DNA of 64,000 bases. Source: Cepaea nemoralis. Its lineage: Eukaryota; Mollusca; Gastropoda; Stylommatophora; Helicidae. Positions 32,900 to 43,911 of this stretch are shown piece after piece; within the stretch, counting starts at the first letter, position 1; every line of letters starts with the position of its first letter. The position numbers and the translations under genes were made by a program. The notes beneath the pieces are model-generated. The model was not told the DNA's origin, made no database searches, and saw nothing but the letters and a program-made list of their open reading frames with translations. The stretch is taken from NCBI GenBank assembly GCA_014155875.1, contig JACEFZ010027926.1:87001-151000 (forward strand), given 5' to 3'.

Positions 32900-34470
32900 T
32901 TCAACCTGCCGCCTTTACCTTCTTAATCTCTCTATGCAGTGGATGTTGTGTGTTTGCGTTGACTCTGAGATCGGCACGTGCTCGGCAAATTTGTATTCTG
33001 TCTTCAATGGTTGGAAAATCAAGAAGGTAGCGCATCGCCCTGCATGCTGTATCTCTTGTACATCTAAGAATAATGCGCATAGCTTTGTTCTGTATCCTTT
33101 CCATGCTTTCCATCTGCTTATGGCTGAGTGTCAGTATCGCCATCGCATACTCCAAAACAAAAAGTACCAGACCCTCGTAAAGAAAACATAGATGGCGTTG
33201 CTCACAGTTTGCCGCCGCCATCACCCGCATCGCCGCCAAAATGTATCCCCGGGTAATTCATTGTCTGCGTTCTTTCCACAGTCTCTGAACCCAGATTTAC
33301 AGTTGGTGTTTGAGTGTTGAAAAAATGGTTATTCAAAGAGAACCATGTCATTGCTGCCATAGTTGGGTTGACCATTGCCTCAGCTTCAACACACCAAGTG
33401 CTTATGCGATAGAGTTCTATTTGTAGTTTCACAGCAACCAGATCCCTATCCTTACCCTGACGATACACTAACACATCGTATGCATACGACCAAGTCCTCC
33501 CCGGTCATATGATCTGCTCGCCGGTATTCTCACAATGTAGGCTTTGAACAGCGCCAGAGATAATGGTGATCCCTATGGCAGGCCAGGAAATATTGTTGTT
33601 GGTTCAGAAGTCCAACTGCCACATCTAAAATCTACTTTCCGTTGGAAGAGGGCTGCAGCAATCCACTTAGGGTTAAAGGACTTATCTTGAGTTCAAGAAA
33701 CTGAAGCAATAAAAATCCAACGGTACTCTATTGTACCCGTCCTCAAGATCAATCTCTGCAACAAATGTTTCGATTCTTGAGTAAAAACCTTCATAGACAC
33801 CATGGGCAAACACTGCTGCATTGGTCCATGTTTCTCTATGTGGACGGTACTCTCCACGGATAGATGGGAAAGAACCTTGCCTCTCTAGCTGGCCTAATAT
33901 TTCCCTGGAAATTAACTTCTCCAGCAGCTTGCCTATTGTATTCTGCATGGTTATAACTCGATATCCCTGAATTTTTTTGTGGTCTTTGTCAGGCTTCGGC
34001 AAGGGAATCAGATAGCTGTGTAACCACTCCTCCTTGATGCTAGCACTCCCTATACTGTTGTTGTACATGTTTGATAGTTCCATTAACTCGTTGTCGGTAC
34101 ACATACTAATGTCACCATATCTTATACCACCTGGCCCTTGAGCGCTGTTTTTAGCTCGTCGAAGCACAGCCTTGATCTCTTTCACTGCCACTGTGTCTTC
34201 ATCCGAAATGATTTGGGCCTTACACCTGTCCGAGGTAACCTACTTGGCAAGATTTCGGCCTCTCATGTCTGTCTGGTTGCTTTGCTCTAGATAGCGTTCT
34301 AAAAGGGCTTTGCCCTTATTCTCGTCAGTCCTCTGCCAGATTAGGTCAGCACCTTGGAAGTCAGGAATACTCTTATTCTTGACTATCCCATTCATACTTT
34401 TATGTAGTCGCCAGAATAATTTCAGTGACTTGTCTATGTTTATTCTTTGGCATAACTCTGCCCACTTTTC
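32900..34470 (-). pseudogene. Reverse transcriptase of LINE copy 3
   Basis: The open frame 34191-33682 carries KNSAQGPGGIRYGDI, IKEEWLHSYLIPLPKPDKDH, GYRVITMQNTIGKLLEKLIS and motif A as VAEIDLEDGYNRV. Motif B and the catalytic region follow in other frames (LVYRQGKDRD near 33465). The thumb is at 33239-32901 with LEYAMAILTLSHKQMESMER and ICRARADLRVN. This copy supplies the segment that copy 2 lost to the CA-rich insert. Confidence 0.78.
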
Positions 34471-34479
34471 ACTTTTAAC

Positions 34480-34622
34480 TACTTTAAAAAGTATTGTTTT
34501 TTTTTTAAATTGCTAACTCCTATGTCATCCTGACTATTTCGTAGGTTACAATATACCCCATGTGGTAGGTCGCAGGCACTTTTCCTCTCTCTGTCTCTCT
34601 CTGTCTGTCTCTCTCTCTCTCG

Positions 34623-34664
<42 letters not shown>

Positions 34665-35210
34665 TGCATGGACTGTACATATGTCCACATACACTAGCAT
34701 TTTCTCTGTTGAAGTGTGTCTATGTATGTACGCGTGTTCATGCACACTAGTCCACCCAGACCAACAACACAATGGGGTCGTGGTCAATTTTACACGCCTC
34801 CTACCCCGCCCCCTTCTTTCTATGTGCTCACTGAACCGTAACATCCAGCACCGGTATACAAATACACCCGAGATTTCCGTAGTCATTTACAGTTCCGTAC
34901 GTGAGGTGAGTATACAGTTTATTTCTCTATAAACAGTTTTTCTATTAAACATTTTCTTCGACTAACATTCTTTTCAATTAACATTTTGTCAATTCTCATT
35001 TTCTCTTCATTGCTTCTATTTTTCCATGCATTTGTTCCTCTCGTCCTGTCATCACCTTCCAATGTAGTCACAGGAGTTCTCCTTGACTGTATGTTGCGTT
35101 TGTGAATGTGTTTGTTTGCTGATGAAGGCTAACCGCCGCAACGTTCTGTATGTGTCGTAATTCTGTTATGTAAAGCTGCACTACTTTGTGTCATTTTATA
35201 TTGTTTAAAC
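34480..35210. mobile_element. Insert in LINE copy 3: CT repeat and Penelope-like end
   Basis: LINE protein homology stops at about 35215 and resumes at about 34470. The insert holds a (CT)n tract at 34585-34660. At 35119-35142 it reads CTGATGAAGGCTAACCGCCG then CAACG, close to the CUGANGA...GAAAC core of hammerhead motifs reported in Penelope-like elements, with one mismatch in the GAAA part. No coding sequence. The family call is tentative. Confidence 0.4.
34580..34662. repeat. (CT)n microsatellite
   Basis: CTCTGT and CTCTCT words, about 80 bases. Confidence 0.9.
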
Positions 35211-35214
35211 TTTC

Positions 35215-35985
35215 ACAGCTTTACCGCAGCTCCACCAGATTTTATGCATATCTTTCCAAGTGCAAGATAAGGCTAGGATGGGCACCTCTGTTCTTCTTGG
35301 CGTTTTGCAAGTTCATTACAGCATCATGCGTATCCATCCAGGTCTTTTCCACCTCAAAATTCCACCAAGGTGGCTGCTCCCAGCTTTCTTTGTGACGATG
35401 ATTATTGCGGTTGTCGAGCCTTATTGTACTCACCACATCTTGCCCTTTACTGCCATACTTGAAAGTTTTGACCATTGACCTGTGCTGCTTGGTCCTGCAT
35501 TTCTCCATCAGTATGCTGCAGGGGTGGTGGTCGCTTCCACGGTACGCTAGGACACACCATCTAAACAATGTAGTGAGTGAAGGAGAAACCAGCGCCAGGT
35601 CAATAACACTGTCCTCATCACCTGGACGACTTGCTGTCCTGGTGACACAGTCACTGTTGATACAGACAAGTCACTGGTTTTAAGTGCAGCCTCGAGTTCC
35701 TCCCCCAGTGTATTGGAAGGAATGTTACCCCATGATCTGCCTTTAGCGTTAAAATCACCACAGAAAATGACATTTCACTCTTGACATAAAAATGTCACTC
35801 CGACACTGCCACCTCTGGGAATCCACACTCGCGTTACAGGCATAAACATTAACCAACACGAATGGTTGACCGGATTGAACTTTAACAGCCTGTATTTGTA
35901 TCAGAATTTTTCAGCTGCTGTTGATGTACTAGCTAAACTCAAGGTATTTATCCAGCTAAGCTTTCGAGGTGTTGACGTAATGTAG
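35215..35985 (-). pseudogene. Endonuclease domain of LINE copy 3
   Basis: Minus-strand text around 35870 gives a VLVNVYACN-like block. Around 35760 it reads GDFNAKGRSWGN, around 35620 VIDLALVSPSL, and at 35540 YRGSDHHPCS. These are the ordered landmarks of apurinic-type LINE endonucleases (DFN, then a D.A.. block, then SDH). Frameshifts break the domain. The N-terminal catalytic part is missing, so the copy starts inside the endonuclease. Confidence 0.7.
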
Positions 35986-35989
35986 ACAA

Positions 35990-36345
35990 ATATCTTTGAA
36001 TAGTCCACAAAACATGAACATAGGTTTACGTTAAATTCTCTGCACCTCTCTATTATTAAATGCATGTTGAGTATGTGATCTCTTGTTCCTCTTCCTTATC
36101 TAAATCCAGCTTGAAACACGTTAATTTCTTCTTCCATTTTCTTACGAAGCCTTCACATTATGATTTCTAGTAAAATTTTACTTGCATGACTGATCAGGGC
36201 AACAGTTCTATAGGTGGTGCACAATTTCAGGTTGCCCTTCTTTGGTATTGGAATGAAGATAGTTCTCTTCCAATCTGTTGGCCATATACCATATTTCCAT
36301 ATAATGCGTGATAGATTTGAATGCTTTCTTCTCCCCCCTCTTTAA
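35990..36345 (-). pseudogene. LINE RTE-A, RT fingers to motif A
   Basis: On the minus strand: KLIKEGGEES, PIPKKGNLKLCTTYRTVALI with SHASKILLEIIM, FQAGFR.GRGTRDHILNMH and CFVDYSKIF at motif A, where the segment ends against LINE copy 3. Frameshifts occur near 36290. Order and strand fit the RTE-A pieces at 38691-39089 (upstream) and 20343-20745 (downstream). Confidence 0.72.
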
Positions 36346-36348
36346 TTA

Positions 36349-37253
36349 GTTTAGCTAAGCGAAACACAACTTGGATTTAGGAAAAACAAAGGATGCACAG
36401 ATGCCATTTTTGCCCTTAGACAACTTATAGAAAAATCAATCGAATTCAATGAAACACTCTACTTAGCCTTTGTCGACCAAGAAAAGGCATTTGATAGAGT
36501 AGATAGAAACAAGCTGTGGGAAATCCTTAAACAATATGGAGTGAGTACACATCTAACAAACCTATGTAGAAGCTTATACAACAACAATGAATGCATAGTG
36601 AGAGCAACTGGAGGACACTCAGAACCCTTCACCATAAAATCTGGAGTACGACAAGGTTGTGTCCTGTCCCCTCTCTTGTTTATAACATATATAGACAACA
36701 TATGTAAAGAAACCAGCCAAACAGAGACCGCGAGAACACCGCACGATGAGAAAACAGAAGAAGAACCATCTGCAAATCTAACCATTAGAGAACTCCTGTT
36801 TGCGGACGTCCAAGCACTAATAGCAAAATCAGAATCTGAATTACAAAACCACATGAATAGTCTAAACGACATGTGTAGGGAACATAACATGAAAATTCGC
36901 ACAAGTAAAACAGGGGTATTGACCATAGCTAAAGAAGATAAAACAACAACGATTCACCTAAACGAATATCCCTTGAAACAAGTAAAGAGTTTCAAGTACC
37001 TAGGAAGTATAATATCATCAAATGGCAAATCAGAAGACGAGATCGAAAATAGACGCAATAAGGCAAACCAACTCATTGGACAAATGGCACCAATACTAAA
37101 GAGCAAACATGTATCAATAACTACTAAGAAAGCACTTTACATCACAATCTTCCTACCAACTCTATGTTACCAATGCCAAACCTGGACAATGAGAGACAAA
37201 GAGAAAAGAAAAAATCACAACAGAAATGAGATTCCTGAACAGAATACTCTATG
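36349..37253 (+). pseudogene. Reverse transcriptase fragment, LINE RTE-B copy 2
   Basis: It has LGFRKNKGCTDAIFALRQ, AFVDQEKAFDRVD, SGVRQGCVLSPLLF and FADVQALIAKSE. The last motif has V in place of the second D of FADD, which would abolish catalysis. The frame is open through the RT core, with a shift near 37215, and is cut at 37254 by the foldback insertion. The C-terminal part resumes at 38370. Confidence 0.8.
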
Positions 37254-38360
37254 TTGATAGTATTCTGGTATGAACCCAAGGCTTATCCACGTCAGTGTGG
37301 AAGCACTAGACTCGAGTTTCTCTCTCGTTTAAGCCCGGACCCGGAAACAAACCCCGGATCACTGGCGTGTGAAGCGGGTGTGTAAAACCACTAGACCACG
37401 CGGCACACGCTGGACACGGCCAAATTATCACAACAGAATATTACAACATCATCTATCATAGGCTGTAGCTCATGATTTGCCCGATCGCCGCGACTGACAT
37501 CCGTCAATCGATGTAGACCCGAACGATCAGGTCTTCTCACTGGCAAGGCACACCAGGCCGCCTAAAGTCCAGCGAGCAATAATCATATTTATTTATGTGG
37601 TTATTTCGGGATTTGAGAAGCACAACCCACTACTGGCAACGCTTATCATATTCTGGTATGAACCTAAGGCTTATCCATGTCAATGTGGAAGCACTAGACT
37701 CGAGTTTCGCTCTCTTTTGAGCTCGTCAACTTTACACGCCAATGATCCGGGGTTTGTTTCCGGGTCCGGTAACGGATATGCAATACTGACGAGCTCAAAC
37801 GAGAGCGAAACTCGAGCCTAGTTCTTCCACATTGACGTGGACAAGCCTTAGGTTCATACCAGAATACGATCAGCGTTGCCAGTAGTGGGTTGTGCTCAAT
37901 ATTTAAATCTCAAATCCGGAAACAACCAAATAAATCAATTTGATTATTGCTCTCTGGACTTTAGGCGGCCTGGTGTGCCTTGCCAGTGAGAAGACCTGAT
38001 CGTTCGGATCCTCATCGATTTACGGACGTCAGTCGCTGCGATCGGGAAAATCTTGATCTACAGCCTACGATGGGTGACGTTGTAATATTCTGTTGTGATA
38101 ATTTGGCCGTGTCCAGTGTGTGCCGCATGGTCTAGAGATTTTACACACCCGCTTCACACGCCAGTGATCCGGGGTTTGTTTTCGGGTCCGGTCAAGGATA
38201 TGCACTACTGACGAGCTCAAACGAGAGCGAAACTCGAGTCTAGTGCTTCCACATTGACGTGGACAAGCCTTAGGTTCATACCAGAATACGATCAGCGTTG
38301 CCAGTAGTGGGTTGTGATCAATATTTAAATCTCAAATCCCGAAACAACCAAATAAATCAA
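37254..38360. mobile_element. Palindromic foldback element with a nested palindrome
   Basis: Outer arms 37254-37590 and 37945-38360 are inverted copies sharing CACACCAGGC.GCC, CCTAAAGTCCAG and AATAATCA. The centre (about 37590-37945) is a second, related palindrome with ends carrying CACTACTGGCAACG and TGACGAGCTCAAACGAGAGC. Flanks TACTCTATG (37245-37253) and TACTTAATG (38361-38369) could be a diverged 9-bp target duplication; the same site in copy 1 reads TACTCAACG. A 9-bp duplication with long inverted repeats is usual for Mutator-like elements (family knowledge). No transposase is present. Confidence 0.75.
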
Positions 38361-38690
38361 TACTTAATGTATCAAGAAGAGATAAGATCAGAAATGAAGA
38401 AATAAGGACTAAAGTGGGGGGTTATAGCTGCACCAGATCTTATTAGAAAGCAGCAAGTCAAATGGTTTGGCCATGCAAGTAGGTTACCAACTAACAGTAT
38501 ACCACAACAAGCAATGATGTACAGACCAGAGGGAAGCAGAGAAAGAAGCCGAGCACGCAAACGATGGACGCAGGGAATAACAGAGTCCATGGGAATATCA
38601 ATATATGAAGCCCACAAGCGGGCACTCTCCCGCTATTTATTCTTCACCTCGAAACCGCAAGGTACAAGAGGAACATGATGAGATGAGATG
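38361..38690 (+). pseudogene. C-terminal end of LINE RTE-B copy 2
   Basis: Continues the RT protein after the foldback with KWFGHASRLP-like, YRPEGSRERSRARKRW-like and TPQGTRGT-like blocks, then the GATGA tail. Small indels break the frame near 38415. Confidence 0.75.
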
Positions 38691-39089
38691 AGATGTATCT
38701 CATATCATCTAGGTTATTTACCATTCTTCATGTTCTTTATTGCAGATGCAATTTCATCTAATGAGGGTTCAGGTTCTGTCTCTGCTGTCATTGGTTTATG
38801 TATCTCATTCATATCCTCACTGTCATTCATACCATACACTTAACTGCAGAATTCCTGCCATCTTTCTAGAATATATCCAGATTCTACTAAGGTATTTCCC
38901 AACTTGTCACAGATGACATTTAATTGAGGTTGAACAATTCTTGTCAATAACTTCATTTTTTTGAACATTTCGTAATCTCTTCCTGTCTTATGATATTGCT
39001 CTGTTCTGGTACAGGAATCTTGTATTTATTGATGTTTGTCCTTTCTTGTGTTCTTTCTTATTTCTCGAATTAAAGATTTATACTTCATC
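38691..39089 (-). pseudogene. LINE RTE-A, linker before RT
   Basis: On the minus strand: MKYKSLIREIRKNTRKDK near 39085-39030, then KMKLLTRIVQPQLN, DKLGNTLVESG and PSLDEIASAIKNMKNGK near 38740. The last is the stretch that precedes RT in such LINEs. It joins in frame to the segment at 42781 if the intervening element and one CTGCT are removed. Confidence 0.78.
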
Positions 39090-40315
39090 CTGCTTGTCAC
39101 ATAAAATCTGGAAGTTGTCGATCGATGAAAATATGTCGCGACATACGTCTACAAGCAGCCGTCATTCTTTGATGTGTTGTTGATCGAGGAAGGACTGTCG
39201 CGTCATTCGTCGGCAGGCGGCAGCCATCCCTTTGATGTGATAGACAAACTGTCTGGGTAAAAGTCGGCTAGATCTTTTGTTGTGGGGGAAATAGGTCTCC
39301 AGATTACAGGTTAGCGGGACTCCTTGAAGTACCGGGATGATTTCCCAGATGAAGGGGACAGCCAGTCAGTTGTTGACATTAAGTCGGAAACGGAGAGAGA
39401 AAAATAGCTTCTAGACGTCTAGTGTCTAGACAGACTTGTGACGTCATTCAGACACCGTATTAAAACAGTTGGGATAAACAACTTTGGGGGAGTTGACCAA
39501 AGGTTGTGAAACAACAAGGACGTGTGTGAGATTCCGAGTTTGATTCTGGAGAGGGACTACAGTGTCTTCTGTCGATTTACATTGGCGGACATGTTTCCTT
39601 CGTGTGATTTAGTAGTCTCAATTTTCAAACCGGAATAAATATATGGTATTTAATTTAATAGACCTAAATTAGATTATTCTTAGGAATCGAGTGTAGTATA
39701 GGAGCGTCGGCAACAGTAGCCTATCGCTTAGCTTAAACTAGCTGGTGTGAGATATCATTTAACTCAGTGATTTAAGGACAATGTAGTGGGATAATATTTA
39801 GGATGATTGAGGATGGTTGGGGGGATGGAGGAAATGTCAAATGGTAGGATCTTCCATTTGGGTATATACTGGGTTTCTGCCCTTTTCCTCTAGTCTTTCC
39901 TTGTCTTACCATGACTCAGACCGATGTGATGAGCTCCTCGGCCTTATGACAGAGGTTGGTTCTCTGTTATATATCTGAGTGCTGCCGTCGCCCTACATTC
40001 ACCTAATAAAGGTTGGAATCGGGTTGCTCTCACCAGGTGTGTTCTCTCTTCAACAGGTTCCACTAGATTTTACCACCAACTAGAAGAAAAGTCATGGCTC
40101 GAGCATTGAAGGTAGAGTTTACTGAGAGACTTTTGCACTGGGCCCATAACCCAGAGGGTCTGCAGGAACCTGGCCTTTGCTGAGCAGGAAACGATGATTA
40201 TATAGGTGTGTTTCCGTAGTGATAGTTTACATCAAAGTAAATCAAGACATTGACAATAACACCTGTACCAAGAACACTAGTAGATATAGATACCTGGAAG
40301 ATTAACATTTTGTGT

Positions 40316-41955
40316 CTCCCCCGATGTGTCTCCACCTTGACGTGGTGGGGGAGCTTGCGTGTCCCATAGACCCCATTTTGCTTGCCGATGGGTGAAAAAT
40401 TACATATCGGACAGCTTATGGGATAGGGACCAGACTAAGAGAGACACAACCTGCTGCTCTGCAGGCATAGACTGAGGATAGCAGTCAAAATTTAAATGAG
40501 GTGCACAAAGGCAGAATTTCTTGGTCCGGACAAAACTCTTAAGGCTCCCTGTCGAGGGCTGTGGCTGAACGCCTCTAAGCCACAAACCCTCGGATCTTAG
40601 AGCCAGGCTGATACCCGTCTACCGGAAAATAGAAACATGAAACTGAGCAAGCTACATGCTCAGGTCTGATACATGTTCGAAGGCTCCTAGATGGGGGATA
40701 TGAGAGTTTCCCGGATGAAGGGGCCTGGCCGTTTCCCGTTCACTGCTGCACGAAGGTAAGGTGCTGAGCCGGCAGCACATGTAGCCTACCTCGTGAGCGA
40801 GTACAAAAAAGTCAGAAAAGTGACCCAGTCGAAGGGTTACGGAAACTGTCTGTATCTAACTCATAGAGAGTGTAGACAAAAGTGGAAGAATGTCTCATCA
40901 ACGCGAAATGGAACGCACGGCGAGCGAACCTATTGCGTGGTCTGAAGTCACAAGCAAAAGCTTACCGAGTGGATGTCACTCGCAGTCTGACCGCTCCTGG
41001 TGTGTGATTGAGCGATCAGTGGCAAGTGGGATGCCCAACACATGGAAGTGAGGAACTAAAGCAGCCATGAGCAGGACGTGGAAACTCCTTGGGTGAGCCC
41101 AGTCTCAGAGCAATATGTGCCGGCTCTGCAATTATGGAAGCCTCCTTGGATAGCGAGATAATGCCCATGGTCTGCCCCTGCCTTCCCTTGAGGGCAGACC
41201 ACGATATCGTTGATCGTTCTATCTTGACCAGCTGAGATGTGGGTGACATTACAACAGTCTAACGAAACCAGAGGAAGGCTAACCTCACTAAAAAATGCCC
41301 GCCGGAAGTCGGAAGTGTCGTCCTACGGGTGGCAAACTAAAAATTGACACTACGCTTTTACGTCCGAGTGAAATGTCTCCCGTGCTAGGAACAGCTCTGA
41401 CTACCTAGTTTCCGAATGCCGCTCTTGTTCGGAACAGCTCTGACTAGGTAGTTTTCCGAATGTCCGCCGTGCCTGGAACAGCTCTGATGGGTACAGGGAC
41501 AAGCACATGTCCGAAAACTCGCTTAGTGGAAACCAACCGCAGAGCTGACTGGTTTGTGCAGGAACGGCCCAGGGCGAGCGAAATGCCCAATATATTGAAG
41601 TGAGGAATTAAAAACAGCCATGAGCAGGACGTGACTATTCCCTCGGTAAACCCAGCACCAGAGCGTTATGTGCCGGCTCTGCAATTATGGAAGCCACCCA
41701 GGATGGCGGAAAATGCTATGGACTGTCCCTGCCTTCACTTGAGGGATGACCGTGTAGTCTTCGACTGTTCCAACTAGACCAGCTGAGATGTGGACGGTAC
41801 CACAAAAGTGAGAGTCTCCCAGGATTGCTAACCTGGCCAAAAATGCACGCTAAAAGTCGGATGTGTTGGCCTGAGGGTTTCGACCCGAGGGTGCCTAACC
41901 AGACACACCGCAATCACATCTGAAAAAATCACTCCGGATGAACGCAAAGAAGAAG
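40316..41955 (+). mobile_element. Non-coding 1.64-kb retroposon with 12-bp target duplication
   Basis: The duplication AACATTTTGTGT is at 40304-40315 and 41956-41967. The element begins CTCCCCCGATGTGTCTCCAC and ends with a GAAGAAG tail, so it is a retroposition product on the plus strand. No frame of note is present. Two segments, about 41020-41340 and 41580-41880, are diverged copies of each other (shared word GTGCCGGCTCTGCAATTATG). The 5' end can fold into stacked CCCCC/GGGGG and CCAC/GTGG stems. Confidence 0.7.
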
Positions 41956-42487
41956 AACATTTTGTGTTACAATTGGTGAATTCCTATCATTACAAATTAA
42001 CAGTGTGTGTTACGATTGGTGAATTCATATGAACAGATAAATACTACCATTTAGTTTTCCAAAGTGACAGTAACATTAGTTTCTAGGAACCTCTGATCAC
42101 AGAACATTTATGAACAGAGTAGTTACACTGTGCGTGTTAGATTGATGATCAATATTTGACTGTTTCCACTATTGATGACCAAGCATCCGGATTGTCCAAG
42201 AGCTATCGGAGGAAGTCGACACTTGGCCTGAGAGACACATCATTTGGGTGAGGTCTTCTGTCCTATATATGGTGCTGTTGTGTGGTCAGTACAGTGATGA
42301 AACAGACTTTGCTCCTGAGCTATTCGGTCCGATTCTACATTCACACTAGATTATACGACAGACATTCTACACATACACTTTGCACATACATGACACTTTT
42401 CTCTATTAAACTAATTTGTTGTTTTGTTAGAGCCAGTGTTGTGTAGTGTATTTTGGAAAAGAATAAGAGGGGGCTTGGTTCAGTAGT

Positions 42488-42496
42488 AAGAGATAG

Positions 42497-42561
<65 letters not shown>

Positions 42562-42584
42562 GAGAGAGACAGACAGAGAGAGGG

Positions 42585-42652
<68 letters not shown>
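42488..42652. repeat. (GATA)n and (GA)n microsatellite
   Basis: GATA words followed by about 150 bases of GA with GACA patches, inside the TGT...ACA element. Confidence 0.92.
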
Positions 42653-42655
<3 letters not shown>

Positions 42656-42780
42656 AGAGACTGATGGGGTGTTGTGGACAGAAATCAAGAAGATCCTCAA
42701 GGTAATGATATGGGGTTAAAAGAATGTCGGTGTTGATTCCCCTTACCCCAGGGACGACGCATATATAATACGACACTGCT

Positions 42781-43911
42781 GTTATCGGATTCACTACCTT
42801 TGTCTTTCAGCTCCCTTCGTTATTTTATTAATTCTAACTTGTCTGATGTAATCCATGGCTTAAGTTGCTTTTCTTATCGGAATTAAGTCTGGATGCAGTT
42901 ATCAAGATATCTCTAGCTTGTACTGCCAGTTCATCAGGTGTCATTTCCTCTTGTACAGACATCAAGACCCCAAAACGATTCCTAACTTCTACGTTGTATC
43001 CATCTGGTATTTTTGTGAGATCAAAACGAAGTGGCCTTGGTCCTCGGGTAAGCTTTCTGAGTTTTACTTTCACATCTGCTTCTAATAAATGATGATCTGT
43101 ATTACAGTCTGCACTTCGTAAGGTTTTTTGCGGATGTTATGCTTGATCTCCATCTTCTTTGTATTAAAATATAATCTATCTGGTTTTTGGTAATACTGTC
43201 CGAGGACTTCCACGTGAAGAGTCTTCCTGGGTGTTGTTTAAAAAGTGTGTTGGCTATTATTAACTCATTTTATGTGCACAATTCAATTAATTTGTCACCT
43301 GCATCATTTCTATTTCCCAATCCAAATTTTCCTAAAACGTGTCTCTCGTGTTCAGTTCTTCCCGTATCCACTTTGGTATTAAAATCTCTCATTATTATTG
43401 TTATATCATTATGACCAATCTTATGTAATGTGTCTTGCAGTATGCTGTAAAAATCTTCAAATTCCTCTATTGTTGAAGTAGGTGCATATATCTGTATGAG
43501 AGTTGTGATTTTTGGATGGCCTTTAAGTATGACAGTCAGGGTTCTATCACTAACCTGGTTATATCCAATTAAAGCTTTTGCAGTTATTTTATATGAACAA
43601 AATGCCACTTCGCTCTGCCCTCCGACATCTCTACGAGAATATATGAAAAGACTTCAATGTTCAGTTGTAAAATGTCCTTAGCCTCTCCAGCGATGTTCAC
43701 TACTTCCTAAAATGTGAATATTTAACCTCTCAATCCCATCACATACTATCTTAAGCTTTCCCTCATACAGACTTCTCACATTCCACGTTCCTAGTAACAC
43801 TCTCCTTCTTAGTCTTACACATGGGATTTCCTTGGTAACACCGCCGGAATTAACTCCGTCATCGCAATTACTAGTAATCTTACCAGTGTAAGGGTTGAGC
43901 AGCATCAGCAC
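42781..43911 (-). pseudogene. LINE RTE-A, endonuclease domain and linker
   Basis: Minus-strand frames read LLGTWNVRSLYEGKLKIVCD ... ILGSSEHRW (43805-43680), then VSDRTLTVILKGHPKITTLI, QIYAPTS and ITIIMRDFNTKV (43560-43370). Next come KVKLRKLTRGPRPLRFDL and KPWITSDKLELIK (43073-42800). WNVRSL and the D-F-N motif mark the endonuclease. The usual GDFN reads RDFN here. Several frameshifts and stops show it is dead. The segment ends at the CTGCT target site. Confidence 0.78.

Larger units (their letters stand above)
31888..35985 (-). mobile_element. I-type LINE copy 3, endonuclease to tail, with internal insert
   Basis: On the minus strand it runs endonuclease (35985-35215), a foreign segment (35210-34480), a pre-RT part, RT (34470-32900), RNase H (32760-32240), a 3' UTR, and a tail of CTAA repeats (32036-31888). 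The junction TCATCC/GTCGA before the tail matches copy 2. The 5' end abuts RTE-A sequence at about 35990. All frames are broken by shifts and stops. Confidence 0.78.
36346..38690 (+). mobile_element. LINE RTE-B copy 2, interrupted by a foldback element
   Basis: The two LINE parts, 36346-37253 and 38361-38690, align with 18280-19185 and 19183-19500 of copy 1. The tail ATGATGAGATGAGATGAGATG matches too. Left of it lies RTE-A finger sequence and right of it RTE-A linker sequence, so it sits inside RTE-A. I see no target duplication and about ten bases of RTE-A seem lost. Confidence 0.85.
39095..42775. mobile_element. TGT...ACA insertion with 5-bp target duplication, 3.7 kb
   Basis: It starts TGTCACATAAAATCTGGAAG and ends ATAATACGACA. 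It is flanked by CTGCT at 39090-39094 and 42776-42780, and removing it restores the RTE-A reading frame exactly. TGT/ACA ends with a 5-bp duplication are typical of LTR elements. I find no pair of direct LTRs and no coding region. Without the nested retroposon (40316-41955) it is about 2.0 kb, so it may be a long solo LTR or a non-autonomous element. AATAAA at about 40001 could be a polyadenylation signal. The first 45 bases resemble 60387-60430. Confidence 0.65.

Noticed and set aside
42341..42794. Leu/Ser-rich minus-strand frames
   Set aside because: They are translations of the GA microsatellite.
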